Source: Microscillaceae bacterium (GTDB taxonomy: Bacteria; Bacteroidota; Bacteroidia; Cytophagales; Microscillaceae). Taken from it: DNA of 32,672 nt. A program made the position numbers and the translations under genes. The notes beneath the pieces are model-generated. The model made no database searches. It was not told where the DNA came from and saw only the letters and a list, made by a program, of their open reading frames with translations. Location: positions 1 through 32,672 of the forward strand of contig JALONJ010000013.1 of the NCBI GenBank assembly GCA_025455045.1. Direction: 5' to 3'. How positions within the stretch are numbered: the stretch's first letter is position 1; the number at the start of each line of letters is the position of its first letter. Shown here piece after piece: positions 15,740 to 22,565 of the stretch.

Positions 15740-16882
15740 TCAACTTTTTTGGGCTTGTGTGGTCATTTGCATATCTTGTAGGGTTTGGCGGGCTTGCAAA
15801 TGAATGATAATACTTTTGTTTTCGCCCGTTTTGATTTGCATATCTGCATCTTTGCCCCCTAGCAAGCGCAGTTTGTCTTGAGTGCTTTTGAGACCATATC
15901 CGGCTTGAAAATCCGGCGCAAAGGGTGCGCCATTGTCTTGCAATAAGATTTGGATTTGGTCATTGATTTTTTGAATTTCAAGGCAAATATGCCCGGGTTC
16001 AGCTATTTTGGCAATGCCGTGTTTGATGGCATTCTCAACCAAAGGTTGGATTAAAAACCGAGGAATCAGATAATTTGCCAAATTCGGCTCGGCCAGTTTG
16101 ATTTCATAATTCAAGCGCGAATCGAAGCGTACTTTTTCAATCTCAAGATAGGTTTCGACAATTTCCAATTCTTGGGTAAGTGTACAGTAGTATTCTTGAG
16201 AACGATTGGTACTATAGCGGAAGAACTTTGCCAATAACAAAACCATTTTTTCGGTTTTATCAGGGTCGGTGTGTACCAAACCGGCAATAGAATTTAAAGA
16301 ATTATACAAAAAATGAGGGTTTATTTTGGCTTGCAGGGCTTCCAGTTCGGCTTTGGTCTTTAGCTCACTGAGCTTCAGGAGCTGGTATTCTTGTTCACTG
16401 ATTTTGCGGGTAATGATGCGCTCCCGAGCAAGCCAATGATAGAGCAACAAACCGGCAACAATCACGTGCGACCGATAAATCAGGCTCATTGGGTGGGTAT
16501 CCAATAATTGTCCCCAAAAATCGAAATCTCTGCCCATATCTCGGATAAAGGGAACCAATACTGCGTCTAATACATAAATAATCAACAACAAATAGACATA
16601 ATGATAAAAACTGCGCTCTTTTTGTGATTTTGCCAGCCCTAAATACACATTGACTGCTGTGGTCATCGTAATGGTTTCGGTGAGATTGGTAAGCAAAACC
16701 CAACGAAATTCATTGAATGGTGTAGGTCGAGTAAAACTAGCGGGCAATAAACCGGCAATTGCCAATAAAAAATAGGTAATTCCCCCCAAAGCAAAATCGA
16801 CCAAACCCACAAAGCAGAATTGGCTGAGTAAAAATAATATTTTGGAGATAATCAATTTCATTTCATTTCTTATCCAAAACAA
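15740..16882 (-). CDS. Sensor histidine kinase, LytS/YehU type
   Basis: Residues about 10-150 hold four to five membrane segments with no large periplasmic domain. A short coiled linker (155-185) leads to the His_kinase domain with H190 in INPHFLYNSLNS, then the ATP-binding domain with the N-box VENAIKHGI (283-290) and a degenerate glycine-rich segment (QDNGAPF, AGYGLKS). The length of 380 residues is usual for this Bacteroidota class. Such kinases normally phosphorylate a LytTR-type response regulator encoded next to them. None is present here: downstream is an alpha/beta hydrolase on the opposite strand and upstream a DUF6702 gene. It is therefore an orphan in this window. An alternative start lies at residue 8. 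Confidence 0.88.
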   Translation of the reverse strand: MFWIRNEMKLIISKILFLLSQFCFVGLVDFALGGITYFLLAIAGLLPASFTRPTPFNEFRWVLLTNLTETITMTTAVNVYLGLAKSQKERSFYHYVYLLLIIYVLDAVLVPFIRDMGRDFDFWGQLLDTHPMSLIYRSHVIVAGLLLYHWLARERIITRKISEQEYQLLKLSELKTKAELEALQAKINPHFLYNSLNSIAGLVHTDPDKTEKMVLLLAKFFRYSTNRSQEYYCTLTQELEIVETYLEIEKVRFDSRLNYEIKLAEPNLANYLIPRFLIQPLVENAIKHGIAKIAEPGHICLEIQKINDQIQILLQDNGAPFAPDFQAGYGLKSTQDKLRLLGGKDADMQIKTGENKSIIIHLQARQTLQDMQMTTQAQKS

Positions 16883-16888
16883 AAAATC

Positions 16889-16915
16889 ATAAATACCTGA
16901 TTATCAAGTACTTAC
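16889..16915. repeat. TGATWATCA palindrome, copy 16
   Basis: Core TGATTATCA at 16898-16906. Arms ATAAATACC and AGTACTTAC. It lies six bases upstream of the kinase start codon. Confidence 0.85.
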
Positions 16916-17007
16916 AAAATATATTAAAATCTTAGTCGATTATTTTCTCTGGAAGCCAATTATTGGAAGTTGCAACAAACAAATCGGGGTCAAATTCTCA
17001 AAGCAAC

Positions 17008-17550
17008 TCAAATCGTAAAATCCAGTTTTTGGCTTACCTCACCGCGTTTGAAAAGGTGAGTGCGTTTTTGCTTTTTATAAAAAATATTGACTAAGTTGCT
17101 CTGGTCATCAAACAGTTCGGTCAAAACAGCATTTTTCAATTGGTAGCCTTTCAATGATTTTTTCAAAGGAAATTCAAAATACAGCCAAGTTACATCGCCT
17201 TCCAATTCTTTGCCAATAAAACTGAGGAGTAGTTTTTGGTTTTTGCCATCGGCAAAATAAAAATTAGCCTCAAGATATTTTTTAATTAAATCATTGTATT
17301 TTTTAGAATTATCTAAGCGAAGCTCGGCAATACCGTTGGGCTTGCCCAAAGCTATTTCAAAATCATCGGTAAATACGCGCAGACTTACCTCCAACGACTG
17401 CGACTTTTCGTTGTAGTTTACTTCGGCAATGCTGGTGTGGAAATCGTGGATAGTGCATCGTGTACGTGGTTGATTATTATTTGCTAAAGCATTGATAATC
17501 AATAAGTTAAATAAGAAAAAATATAAATTAAATTTAATAAAAAATCGCAT
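17008..17550 (-). CDS. DUF6702-like secreted protein
   Basis: The 180-residue product starts at the ATG at 17550 (MRFFIKF), which begins a signal peptide ending around INALA. A longer open frame reaches 17604, but its extra 18 codons lie in repeat sequence. The mature part (HDFHTSIAEVNYNEKSQSLEVSLRVFTDDFEIAL) matches the Bacteroidota DUF6702 pattern. It is probably a small periplasmic beta-rich protein of unknown role. The C-terminal half contains WLYFEFP and a basic tail. A copy of the TGATWATCA palindrome lies inside the signal-peptide region and encodes part of its hydrophobic core (LLIIN). The gene is followed by the histidine kinase on the same strand. Confidence 0.7.
   Translation of the reverse strand: MRFFIKFNLYFFLFNLLIINALANNNQPRTRCTIHDFHTSIAEVNYNEKSQSLEVSLRVFTDDFEIALGKPNGIAELRLDNSKKYNDLIKKYLEANFYFADGKNQKLLLSFIGKELEGDVTWLYFEFPLKKSLKGYQLKNAVLTELFDDQSNLVNIFYKKQKRTHLFKRGEVSQKLDFTI
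17484..17510. repeat. TGATWATCA palindrome, copy 17, inside a coding region
   Basis: Core TGATAATCA at 17493-17501. The right arm ATAAGTTAA is good and the left arm CTAAAGCAT weak. It lies within the signal-peptide codons of the DUF6702-like gene. Confidence 0.55.
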
Positions 17551-17585
17551 TTTACTTATCAAAATGAATAAAAAACTAACCTTTT

Positions 17586-17897
17586 CAAACCTGTCAGGTT
17601 TCATAAACCTAACAAGTTTCTACTTTTTTTCAAACCTGTCAGGTTTCATAAACCTAACAAGTTTCTACTTTTTTTCAAACCTCTTTTTTTCAAACCTGTC
17701 AGGTTTCATAAACCTAACAGGTTTCTATTTTTTCAAACCTCTTTTTTTCAAACCTATCAGGTTTCATAAACCTGACAGGTTTCTATTTTTTCAAACCTAT
17801 CAGGTTTCATAAACCTGTCAGGTTTCTCTTTTTTCAAACCTGTCAGGTTTCTCTTTTTTCAAACCTGTCAGGTTTCATAAACCTGACAGGTTTCTAC
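17586..17897. repeat. Tandem array of GTTT-apex hairpins
   Basis: About seven to eight units of AAACCTGTCAGGTTT joined by CATA to its complement, separated by TTTCTA and T-rich spacers. Each half is itself nearly palindromic, and each pair forms a larger hairpin with a GTTTCATAAAC apex. Units differ by single changes such as CTAACAAG or CTATCAG, so the array has diverged. It lies between rseP and the DUF6702-like gene, just past the rseP stop. There are no unique spacers, so it is not a CRISPR. Open frames across it are translations of repeats. Confidence 0.9.
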
Positions 17898-17913
17898 CTG
17901 TTGCGGATAAAAA

Positions 17914-19218
17914 TTATCTAAAAAACAAATTTAAAATGTCATTGCCCAATACCAGCACCATCAAGGTCAAGAGAATGACTACTCCTACCATTTGCGAGCG
18001 TTCCAAAAACTTGTCGGAGGGTTTGCGCCCCGAAATAATTTCATACATCAAAAACATTACGTGTCCACCGTCGAGAGCCGGAATTGGTAAGAAATTCAAA
18101 AACGCCAACCACATAGACAAAATACCCGTAAATCGCCAGAAAAACTCCCAATCCCAAGTAGTGGGGAAAAATTGGGCAATGCCAATCGGACCACTGACCG
18201 ATTTTGCTGAGACTTCACCCCGAAACAATTTACCAAAACCCATCAAATTGAGGTACAATGATTCAAAAGCTCGGTCGGTACCACGGACGATTGATTCCGC
18301 AAAACCAAATTTTTCGTAAGAAGGCTTTAATTCTATTTTGGGCAAGAAGCCAAATTTGCCGTTTTCATCGGTTTTGGCTTTGATATTGAGGTTTTTGCCT
18401 TCGCGCTCAATTTTGAGGGTAACTTCTTTGTTTTTAAATTTGTCTTGTTCTGCCTGAAATTCGTGAAAAAATTGAATCGGTTTGTCGTTGAACGCCACAA
18501 TTTTGTCACCAACTTGCAATCCGGCGGCGGCGGCGGGCATTCCTTTTTGTACTTTACCAATACTAAAAGGATAAATAGGCTCAATAAATAGCTCTTTTTT
18601 GCCCGAAAGCCTTTCAATCAAATCATTAGGAATTTTGACATCTATTGTTTTGCCTTCGCGCGCAATGGTAAAATAAGAGTTACTCTCAATCAGAGCCAAA
18701 CGATGGTCTTCAAATTTATTGTAAGGTTTACCGTTGATTTTCAGGAGTTTGTCGCCGGTTTTTAGCCCGATTTCTTGCGCCATTGGGTAGGCTACAATGC
18801 CGTATTTGTTTACTTCATTTGCCGGTAGGTAGCTTTCACCATAAATAAATACCAAGCCCACAAACATCATAATACCCGTAATGACATTGATGGTAATGCC
18901 CCCCACCATTACAATCAGGCGTTGCCAAGCGGGTTTGGCGCGAAACTCCCAAGGCTCGGGTTCGTTTTGGAGGTGTTTGGTATCAAATGATTCATCAATC
19001 ATTCCCGATATTTTGACAAAACCGCCCAAGGGAATTGCCCCCAGCGAATATTCGGTTTCGCGCCACGTAAAACCAAAAATTTTGGGCGGAAAACCAATCG
19101 AGTATTTTTCGACTCTCATTCCAAATACTTTGGCGGCAACCAAATGCCCCAACTCGTGCAATCCTACAATTATGGACAAGCAAAGCAGCAATTGTCCAAC
19201 CATTACAAGTGTTCCCAT
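17914..19218 (-). CDS. rseP: RseP-like site-2 zinc metalloprotease (M50B)
   Basis: This inner-membrane protease cuts anti-sigma factors or remnant signal peptides within the membrane. The zinc site is H21-E-L-G-H25 in the first segment, with the third ligand D383 in NFLPIPALDGGH. Two PDZ-like regions lie between, about 130-205 (AQEIGLKTGDKLLKINGK) and 215-290 (AAAAGLQVGDKIVAFNDKP). The four expected membrane segments are present. At 434 residues it is full length. The start at 19218 gives the correct short N-terminal segment, and a palindrome lies just upstream. In many Bacteroidota it sits next to dxr; here three accessory genes separate them. Confidence 0.94.
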   Translation of the reverse strand: MGTLVMVGQLLLCLSIIVGLHELGHLVAAKVFGMRVEKYSIGFPPKIFGFTWRETEYSLGAIPLGGFVKISGMIDESFDTKHLQNEPEPWEFRAKPAWQRLIVMVGGITINVITGIMMFVGLVFIYGESYLPANEVNKYGIVAYPMAQEIGLKTGDKLLKINGKPYNKFEDHRLALIESNSYFTIAREGKTIDVKIPNDLIERLSGKKELFIEPIYPFSIGKVQKGMPAAAAGLQVGDKIVAFNDKPIQFFHEFQAEQDKFKNKEVTLKIEREGKNLNIKAKTDENGKFGFLPKIELKPSYEKFGFAESIVRGTDRAFESLYLNLMGFGKLFRGEVSAKSVSGPIGIAQFFPTTWDWEFFWRFTGILSMWLAFLNFLPIPALDGGHVMFLMYEIISGRKPSDKFLERSQMVGVVILLTLMVLVLGNDILNLFFR

Positions 19219-19241
19219 ATTATTGATTATCAGCTACTTAC
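19215..19241. repeat. TGATWATCA palindrome, copy 18
   Basis: Core TGATTATCA at 19224-19232, five bases from the rseP start codon. The right arm GCTACTTAC is good; the left arm runs into the start codon and is poor. Confidence 0.7.
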
Positions 19242-19380
19242 GTACAAATAGTGTAGCTTTTGGATTTCTAGTTTTAAATTTTTAAATAATAATTTTATCT
19301 ACCTACAAATTAAAATAAATAAGGCATAAAAATGTAAATATGTGGTTGTTAGTGTTTTACAAATTTCATTTTCAAAAAAT

Positions 19381-19407
19381 ATAAATCATTGGTTATCAAG
19401 CAGTTAT
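19381..19407. repeat. TGATWATCA palindrome, copy 19 (variant core)
   Basis: Core TGGTTATCA at 19390-19398. Arms ATAAATCAT and AGCAGTTAT. It lies on the downstream side of the three-gene TAC-like operon. Confidence 0.75.
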
Positions 19408-19457
19408 AAAAGTATTACCTCAGTTATCTACAAAATATAAATCAAAGCAATAACTAA

Positions 19458-19856
19458 TTAGGTATTACTTTTTTTGTTATACTCTTCAAAAAAATTGATT
19501 ACTGGAATCATTGCAGGTTGAAAACCAGCATTTAATGTGAAGTTAGCAATAAAAACCCGCAAAAATGGGTAGGCAATTGCTGGCGCATTTATATTTGGAT
19601 AGTTACTATTTTTAAAGTCATCTGTAATCGCTTCGGATGTTCGAAACCATGAAGAAAATGCTAGTTCAAGTACAAACTCTTTGGGATGATATATTTGGGC
19701 TTGAAAAATAATAGAAAATATATGTACATCTTTTGAGTCATAACTTATGGCATAATCCAAGTTAAATATTTTATGTTCTCCTTTGACATTTTGCTCAATC
19801 CTATCAAATGTTAATTTAAGGACTTGTGATTGTAATAAATTAATTTTTACACTCAT
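19458..19856 (-). CDS. SecB-like chaperone of a TAC module
   Basis: The 132-residue protein ends with a stretch strongly recalling SecB: NAPAIAYPFLR (90-100), FIANFTLNAGFQPAMIPVINF (102-122). In SecB the matching part reads YPFLRE...T..AGFPPL.LPPVNF. The N-terminal half (residues 8-70) has the alternating pattern of the SecB beta-sheet (LKLTFDRIEQNV, FSIIFQAQIYHPKEFVLELAF). SecB proteins are cytoplasmic tetrameric holdases. Bacteroidota mostly lack housekeeping SecB, so a SecB-like gene last in a toxin-antitoxin operon points to a dedicated antitoxin chaperone. It starts 12 bases after the 99-residue gene. No neighbour belongs to the Sec pathway. Function as chaperone in a TAC system is inferred from order and family. 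Confidence 0.75.
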   Translation of the reverse strand: MSVKINLLQSQVLKLTFDRIEQNVKGEHKIFNLDYAISYDSKDVHIFSIIFQAQIYHPKEFVLELAFSSWFRTSEAITDDFKNSNYPNINAPAIAYPFLRVFIANFTLNAGFQPAMIPVINFFEEYNKKSNT

Positions 19857-19868
19857 AGTTAAATGAAT

Positions 19869-20168
19869 TTAAGCACCATAACTTATTAAATTCTCGTGGA
19901 CATTTCCAAAATCTGCATTTGGAGCAATCAACAAGGGAGTAAGCGAGATAAATATATCTGTTTTATTCGTTTGATAATCCACATATCCCTCGACTACAGA
20001 TAGGGGCTTTTCTTGAAAATATAACTCCACTTTTGAAACGTGCAAAATGTAATCATCATTCAAATCTTCAAATTCATAGCCTAATTCTTCAAATTGGGTA
20101 ATAATTTCTTGGACTGATACTTTGTCAAAATAAGCATCTATTTTATCTTTCACATCTATAAGTTTCAT
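19869..20168 (-). CDS. Putative antitoxin, middle gene of the TAC-like operon
   Basis: I do not recognise this 99-residue protein. It is acidic in the first 60 residues, with a helical start (VKDKIDAYFDKVSVQEIITQF). The C-terminus is hydrophobic (DIFISLTPLLIAPNADFGNV, then HENLISYGA). Position between an ADP-ribosyltransferase-like gene (2-base gap) and a SecB-like gene (12-base gap) suggests it is the antitoxin. In known TAC systems the antitoxin carries a C-terminal aggregation-prone segment that the chaperone binds, and the exposed-looking tail here could play that part. It has no helix-turn-helix or other DNA-binding motif that I can see, so autoregulation by this protein is not evident. 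It could instead be an unrelated small partner. Confidence 0.6.
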   Translation of the reverse strand: MKLIDVKDKIDAYFDKVSVQEIITQFEELGYEFEDLNDDYILHVSKVELYFQEKPLSVVEGYVDYQTNKTDIFISLTPLLIAPNADFGNVHENLISYGA

Positions 20169-20170
20169 AA

Positions 20171-20746
20171 TTATACTTCCCCTTCCTTTTCTATATTTAT
20201 GGTTATTGTATTTATATTGATTTTAGGGCTATTAACAGCAATTATAGTACAATTAGGAGTTCTAAAATTAATATCATAGATTCTTTCGGGTGTAAATTTA
20301 ATGTAAAAGTTGCCTTTAACTACCTCGATATCTAAAAAATTGTTCTTTCTTGCCAGATTAATGATATGCCCATCATTAAATTGTCCTATTTTTAAACGTT
20401 TTTTTCCTGATACAATTTTCTCAACAAATTTATTTCGCAAATAATTAAAAATTTCTATCCCTTCAAGAGTCGTCAAATCCAAGAATTTAGATTTATCAAC
20501 TACTATTTCTGCCTTGATAACAACATAGGATTGGTAAGTATAGTTTCCAGTATTATTGTTCCAAGCTGAAGCTTTTGCCCAATTTTCTGCATTTTGTACT
20601 GGGTCTGATACTCCTTCAACAAAAAAATAGATTCCATCTCCCAACCAATGCACATCGCCCAAACTTGGATTAAAATTATTAGTCTTTATGTCTTTGAAAT
20701 GCAAGCTATTTGTACCGTGAAATCCTATAATAGTAATCAAGCTCAT
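20171..20746 (-). CDS. ADP-ribosyltransferase-like toxin
   Basis: The N-terminus carries motifs of a PARP/DUF3990-like ADP-ribosyltransferase: GFHGTN with H10, and WLGDGIYFF with Y40, followed by AENWAKA (53-59), which resembles the A..WA helix of the family. The H and Y would hold NAD+; the third catalytic residue is not certain, with candidates E80 and E141. The end, RTPNCTIIAVNSP (162-174), resembles the conserved terminal strand of long relatives. At 191 residues it is a stand-alone domain with no signal peptide. It is first in a three-gene unit with a small unknown protein and a SecB-like chaperone, so a toxin that modifies a cytoplasmic target is likely. CmdT, which ADP-ribosylates mRNA, is the closest system analogue by architecture. 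Target is inferred, not shown. Confidence 0.68.
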   Translation of the reverse strand: MSLITIIGFHGTNSLHFKDIKTNNFNPSLGDVHWLGDGIYFFVEGVSDPVQNAENWAKASAWNNNTGNYTYQSYVVIKAEIVVDKSKFLDLTTLEGIEIFNYLRNKFVEKIVSGKKRLKIGQFNDGHIINLARKNNFLDIEVVKGNFYIKFTPERIYDINFRTPNCTIIAVNSPKININTITINIEKEGEV

Positions 20747-20829
20747 TATATTTACAATATTGGTAGATAAATACTATAAAAGTGTAATTTGCAAGGTAGT
20801 TAAAATTATAATTCAGCGCGAATATTTTT

Positions 20830-20856
20830 ATAAGTATTTGATAATCAATTAGTTAC
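20830..20856. repeat. TGATWATCA palindrome, copy 20, overlapping the dxr stop codon
   Basis: Core TGATAATCA at 20839-20847. Arms ATAAGTATT and ATTAGTTAC. The right arm contains the dxr stop (complement of 20853-20855). It lies on the upstream side of the TAC-like operon. Confidence 0.85.
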
Positions 20857-22016
20857 TGATAAACCATCGACTTCGCCAAAACCCGGGTCTCCTCATCAGT
20901 TTGGACGTAGTCTTCATAATTTGGATTTGCAATATAGGGCATTTTAGCCAGACAATTGGCAATGATGTCCGACATTTGCAAAAATTTAACTTTATCGTGC
21001 AAGAAATAATCCACCGCAATTTCATTGGCGGCGTTCAACACGCAGGGCATATTGCCACCGCGCGCCAGTGCCTCAAAAGCCAAGCCTAAATTGCGAAAAG
21101 TTTGTAAATCCGGCTTTTCGAAAGTCAAATTGGGATATTTCATAAAATCAAAACGCGGAAAATCTGAATGAATCCGTTGCGGATAAGCTATGGCGTATTG
21201 AATGGGCAGTTTCATATCGGGCAAGCCCATTTGCGCTTTCATCGAGCCATCTTCAAATTGTACCAAAGAATGAATGATGGATTGCGGATGCACTATCACC
21301 TCTACTTGCTCGGCGCGCAAGCCAAAAAGCCACTTTGCTTCAATCACTTCCAAACCTTTGTTCATCAACGAAGCCGAGTCAATGGTTATTTTAGCTCCCA
21401 TCGACCAGTTGGGGTGTTTGAGGGCTTGTTCTTTGCTAACTTGCTGTAAATCAGCCAGTTGCTTGCCGCGAAAAGGTCCGCCCGAAGCAGTTAAGATAAT
21501 TTTTTCAATCGGATTTTTTTCTTCCCCTACCAAGCATTGAAAGATTGCCGAGTGTTCGGAATCGACGGGAATGATTTTTACCTGATGTTTTTGGGCTAAA
21601 TTCATTATCAATTCTCCGGCAACGACCAGCGTTTCTTTATTTGCCAAAGCAATGTCTTTACCGGCTTCAATTGCCTTGATGGTGGGCAATAAACCACAAT
21701 AGCCCACTACGGCGGTCAAAACCAAGTCAATGGCATCGCTTTGAACTACTTCGGCGAGGGCGGCTTCAGAGCCAAATACCTGAATATCAAGGTCTTGCAA
21801 GGCTGATTTTACTCGGTCAAAGTTTTCAGGATTGGTAACTACCACCTGGCGCGGACGAAATCGGCGGCTTTGGGCAATCAATAAATCGGCATTGTGGCGG
21901 GCGGTGAGGACTTCGACCAAAAACTTATCGGGATTGGCGGCGATTACGTCTAGAGCTTGCGTGCCGATTGAGCCGGTAGAGCCTAAAATGGCGAGCCTTT
22001 TGTGGGGAAAATTCAT
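20853..22016 (-). CDS. dxr: 1-deoxy-D-xylulose 5-phosphate reductoisomerase
   Basis: It converts DXP to MEP with NADPH, the committed step of the non-mevalonate isoprenoid pathway. The NADPH-binding motif GSTGSIG lies at 12-18. Catalytic-domain signatures are clear: ALANKETLVVAGE (about 121-133), PVDSEHSAIFQ (about 150-160), TASGGPFRG (about 176-184), and the SMGAKITIDSASLMNKGLEVIEA stretch. The length of 387 fits the family. The start at 22016 is right for the N-terminal strand KRLAILGSTG. It is on the same strand as rseP, usually its neighbour, but three accessory genes lie between. A palindrome overlaps the stop codon. Confidence 0.96.
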   Translation of the reverse strand: MNFPHKRLAILGSTGSIGTQALDVIAANPDKFLVEVLTARHNADLLIAQSRRFRPRQVVVTNPENFDRVKSALQDLDIQVFGSEAALAEVVQSDAIDLVLTAVVGYCGLLPTIKAIEAGKDIALANKETLVVAGELIMNLAQKHQVKIIPVDSEHSAIFQCLVGEEKNPIEKIILTASGGPFRGKQLADLQQVSKEQALKHPNWSMGAKITIDSASLMNKGLEVIEAKWLFGLRAEQVEVIVHPQSIIHSLVQFEDGSMKAQMGLPDMKLPIQYAIAYPQRIHSDFPRFDFMKYPNLTFEKPDLQTFRNLGLAFEALARGGNMPCVLNAANEIAVDYFLHDKVKFLQMSDIIANCLAKMPYIANPNYEDYVQTDEETRVLAKSMVYQ

Positions 22017-22050
22017 AAAAAATTAAGCAATTTCAAACATTTATTCTGGT

Positions 22051-22077
22051 ATAAATAATTGATAATCAAATGATTAG
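22051..22077. repeat. TGATWATCA palindrome, copy 21
   Basis: Core TGATAATCA at 22060-22068. Arms ATAAATAAT and AATGATTAG. It ends one base before the stop of the 48-residue ORF. Confidence 0.82.
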
Positions 22078-22078
22078 A

Positions 22079-22225
22079 TTATTTTTCAGAGGTATTCAAA
22101 TCAAGGTTTTCTTTTTTCTCGACTTTGCGAGCCAAGCGACGACGGCTGTTACGATAATCGAGAAAGTAACCTACTGCCGGAAACATAATACTCAAAATCA
22201 AAATAACTACTACTTGAACAAACAT
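22079..22225 (-). CDS. Small single-pass membrane peptide (48 aa)
   Basis: The ORF begins at the ATG at 22225 and reads MFVQVVVILILSIMFPAVG, then FLDYRNSRRRLARKVEKK and an acidic tail ending NTSEK. A strongly hydrophobic segment (2-21) is followed by a basic stretch, so the predicted topology is N-out, C-in. The frame is clean and the codons match local genes; the composition (membrane helix, RRR, charged tail) is far from random AT-rich translation. It is 62 bases upstream of dxr on the same strand and could be co-transcribed. I do not recognise the family. Many such peptides are subunits or regulators of membrane complexes, but nothing here shows which. Confidence 0.6.
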   Translation of the reverse strand: MFVQVVVILILSIMFPAVGYFLDYRNSRRRLARKVEKKENLDLNTSEK

Positions 22226-22267
22226 ATCTATGGAATTAGAAATTAGGAATTAAGAATTGAAAATTTT

Positions 22268-22294
22268 GTAATCAACTGATTATCAATTGGTTAC
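22268..22294. repeat. TGATWATCA palindrome, copy 22
   Basis: Core TGATTATCA at 22277-22285. Arms GTAATCAAC and ATTGGTTAC. Confidence 0.85.
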
Positions 22295-22422
22295 ATAATT
22301 AAAATACGACTTTATTTTGTATTTATTCCTATACTAAAAATAATTGCTGCAAATATAACCATTTTTGGCAAAATTGGTTTGGCAGAAAGCGAGTTCAGGG
22401 GCTTATAAAATTATTGGTATGG

Positions 22423-22449
22423 ATAAACTGCTGATAATCAGAAAGTAAC
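22423..22449. repeat. TGATWATCA palindrome, copy 23 (weak arms)
   Basis: Core TGATAATCA at 22432-22440. Arms ATAAACTGC and GAAAGTAAC pair only partly. Confidence 0.65.
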
Positions 22450-22491
22450 AAGTCTAATTTCTAACTCCAAATTATCAATTTATAATTCTTA

Positions 22492-22562
22492 AGGTGCAGA
22501 CCGGACTCGAACCGATACCTTCTCTTTGCAAAAGAGCACTCTTCCAATTAAGCCACTGCACC
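22492..22562 (-). tRNA. tRNA-Cys (anticodon GCA)
   Basis: The minus strand folds as a cloverleaf: acceptor GGTGCAG with CTGCACC, D-arm with AATTGG, T-arm ATCGG-TTCGAGT-CCGGT. Position-counting places GCA at 34-36 in the loop TTGCAAA. The discriminator base is U, the hallmark of tRNA-Cys. An alternative reading of the loop (TTTGCAA) would give UGC for Ala, but the U discriminator and absence of a G3-U70 pair argue against it. The anticodon stem has one mismatch at 27-43. Length is 71 bases and CCA is not encoded. Confidence 0.85.
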
Positions 22563-22565
22563 TTA

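Noticed and set aside
17551-17604. Upstream 18 codons of the DUF6702-like frame
   Set aside because: They come from the hairpin array sequence; the ATG at 17550 gives a proper signal peptide.
17492-17812. 106-codon open frame on the + strand
   Set aside because: It is a translation of the hairpin array, with repeating NLSGFINLT-like units, and overlaps the DUF6702-like gene.
17586-17897. CRISPR array
   Set aside because: Regularly spaced repeats are present, but the spacers are T-rich and not unique, units are hairpins, and no cas gene is near.
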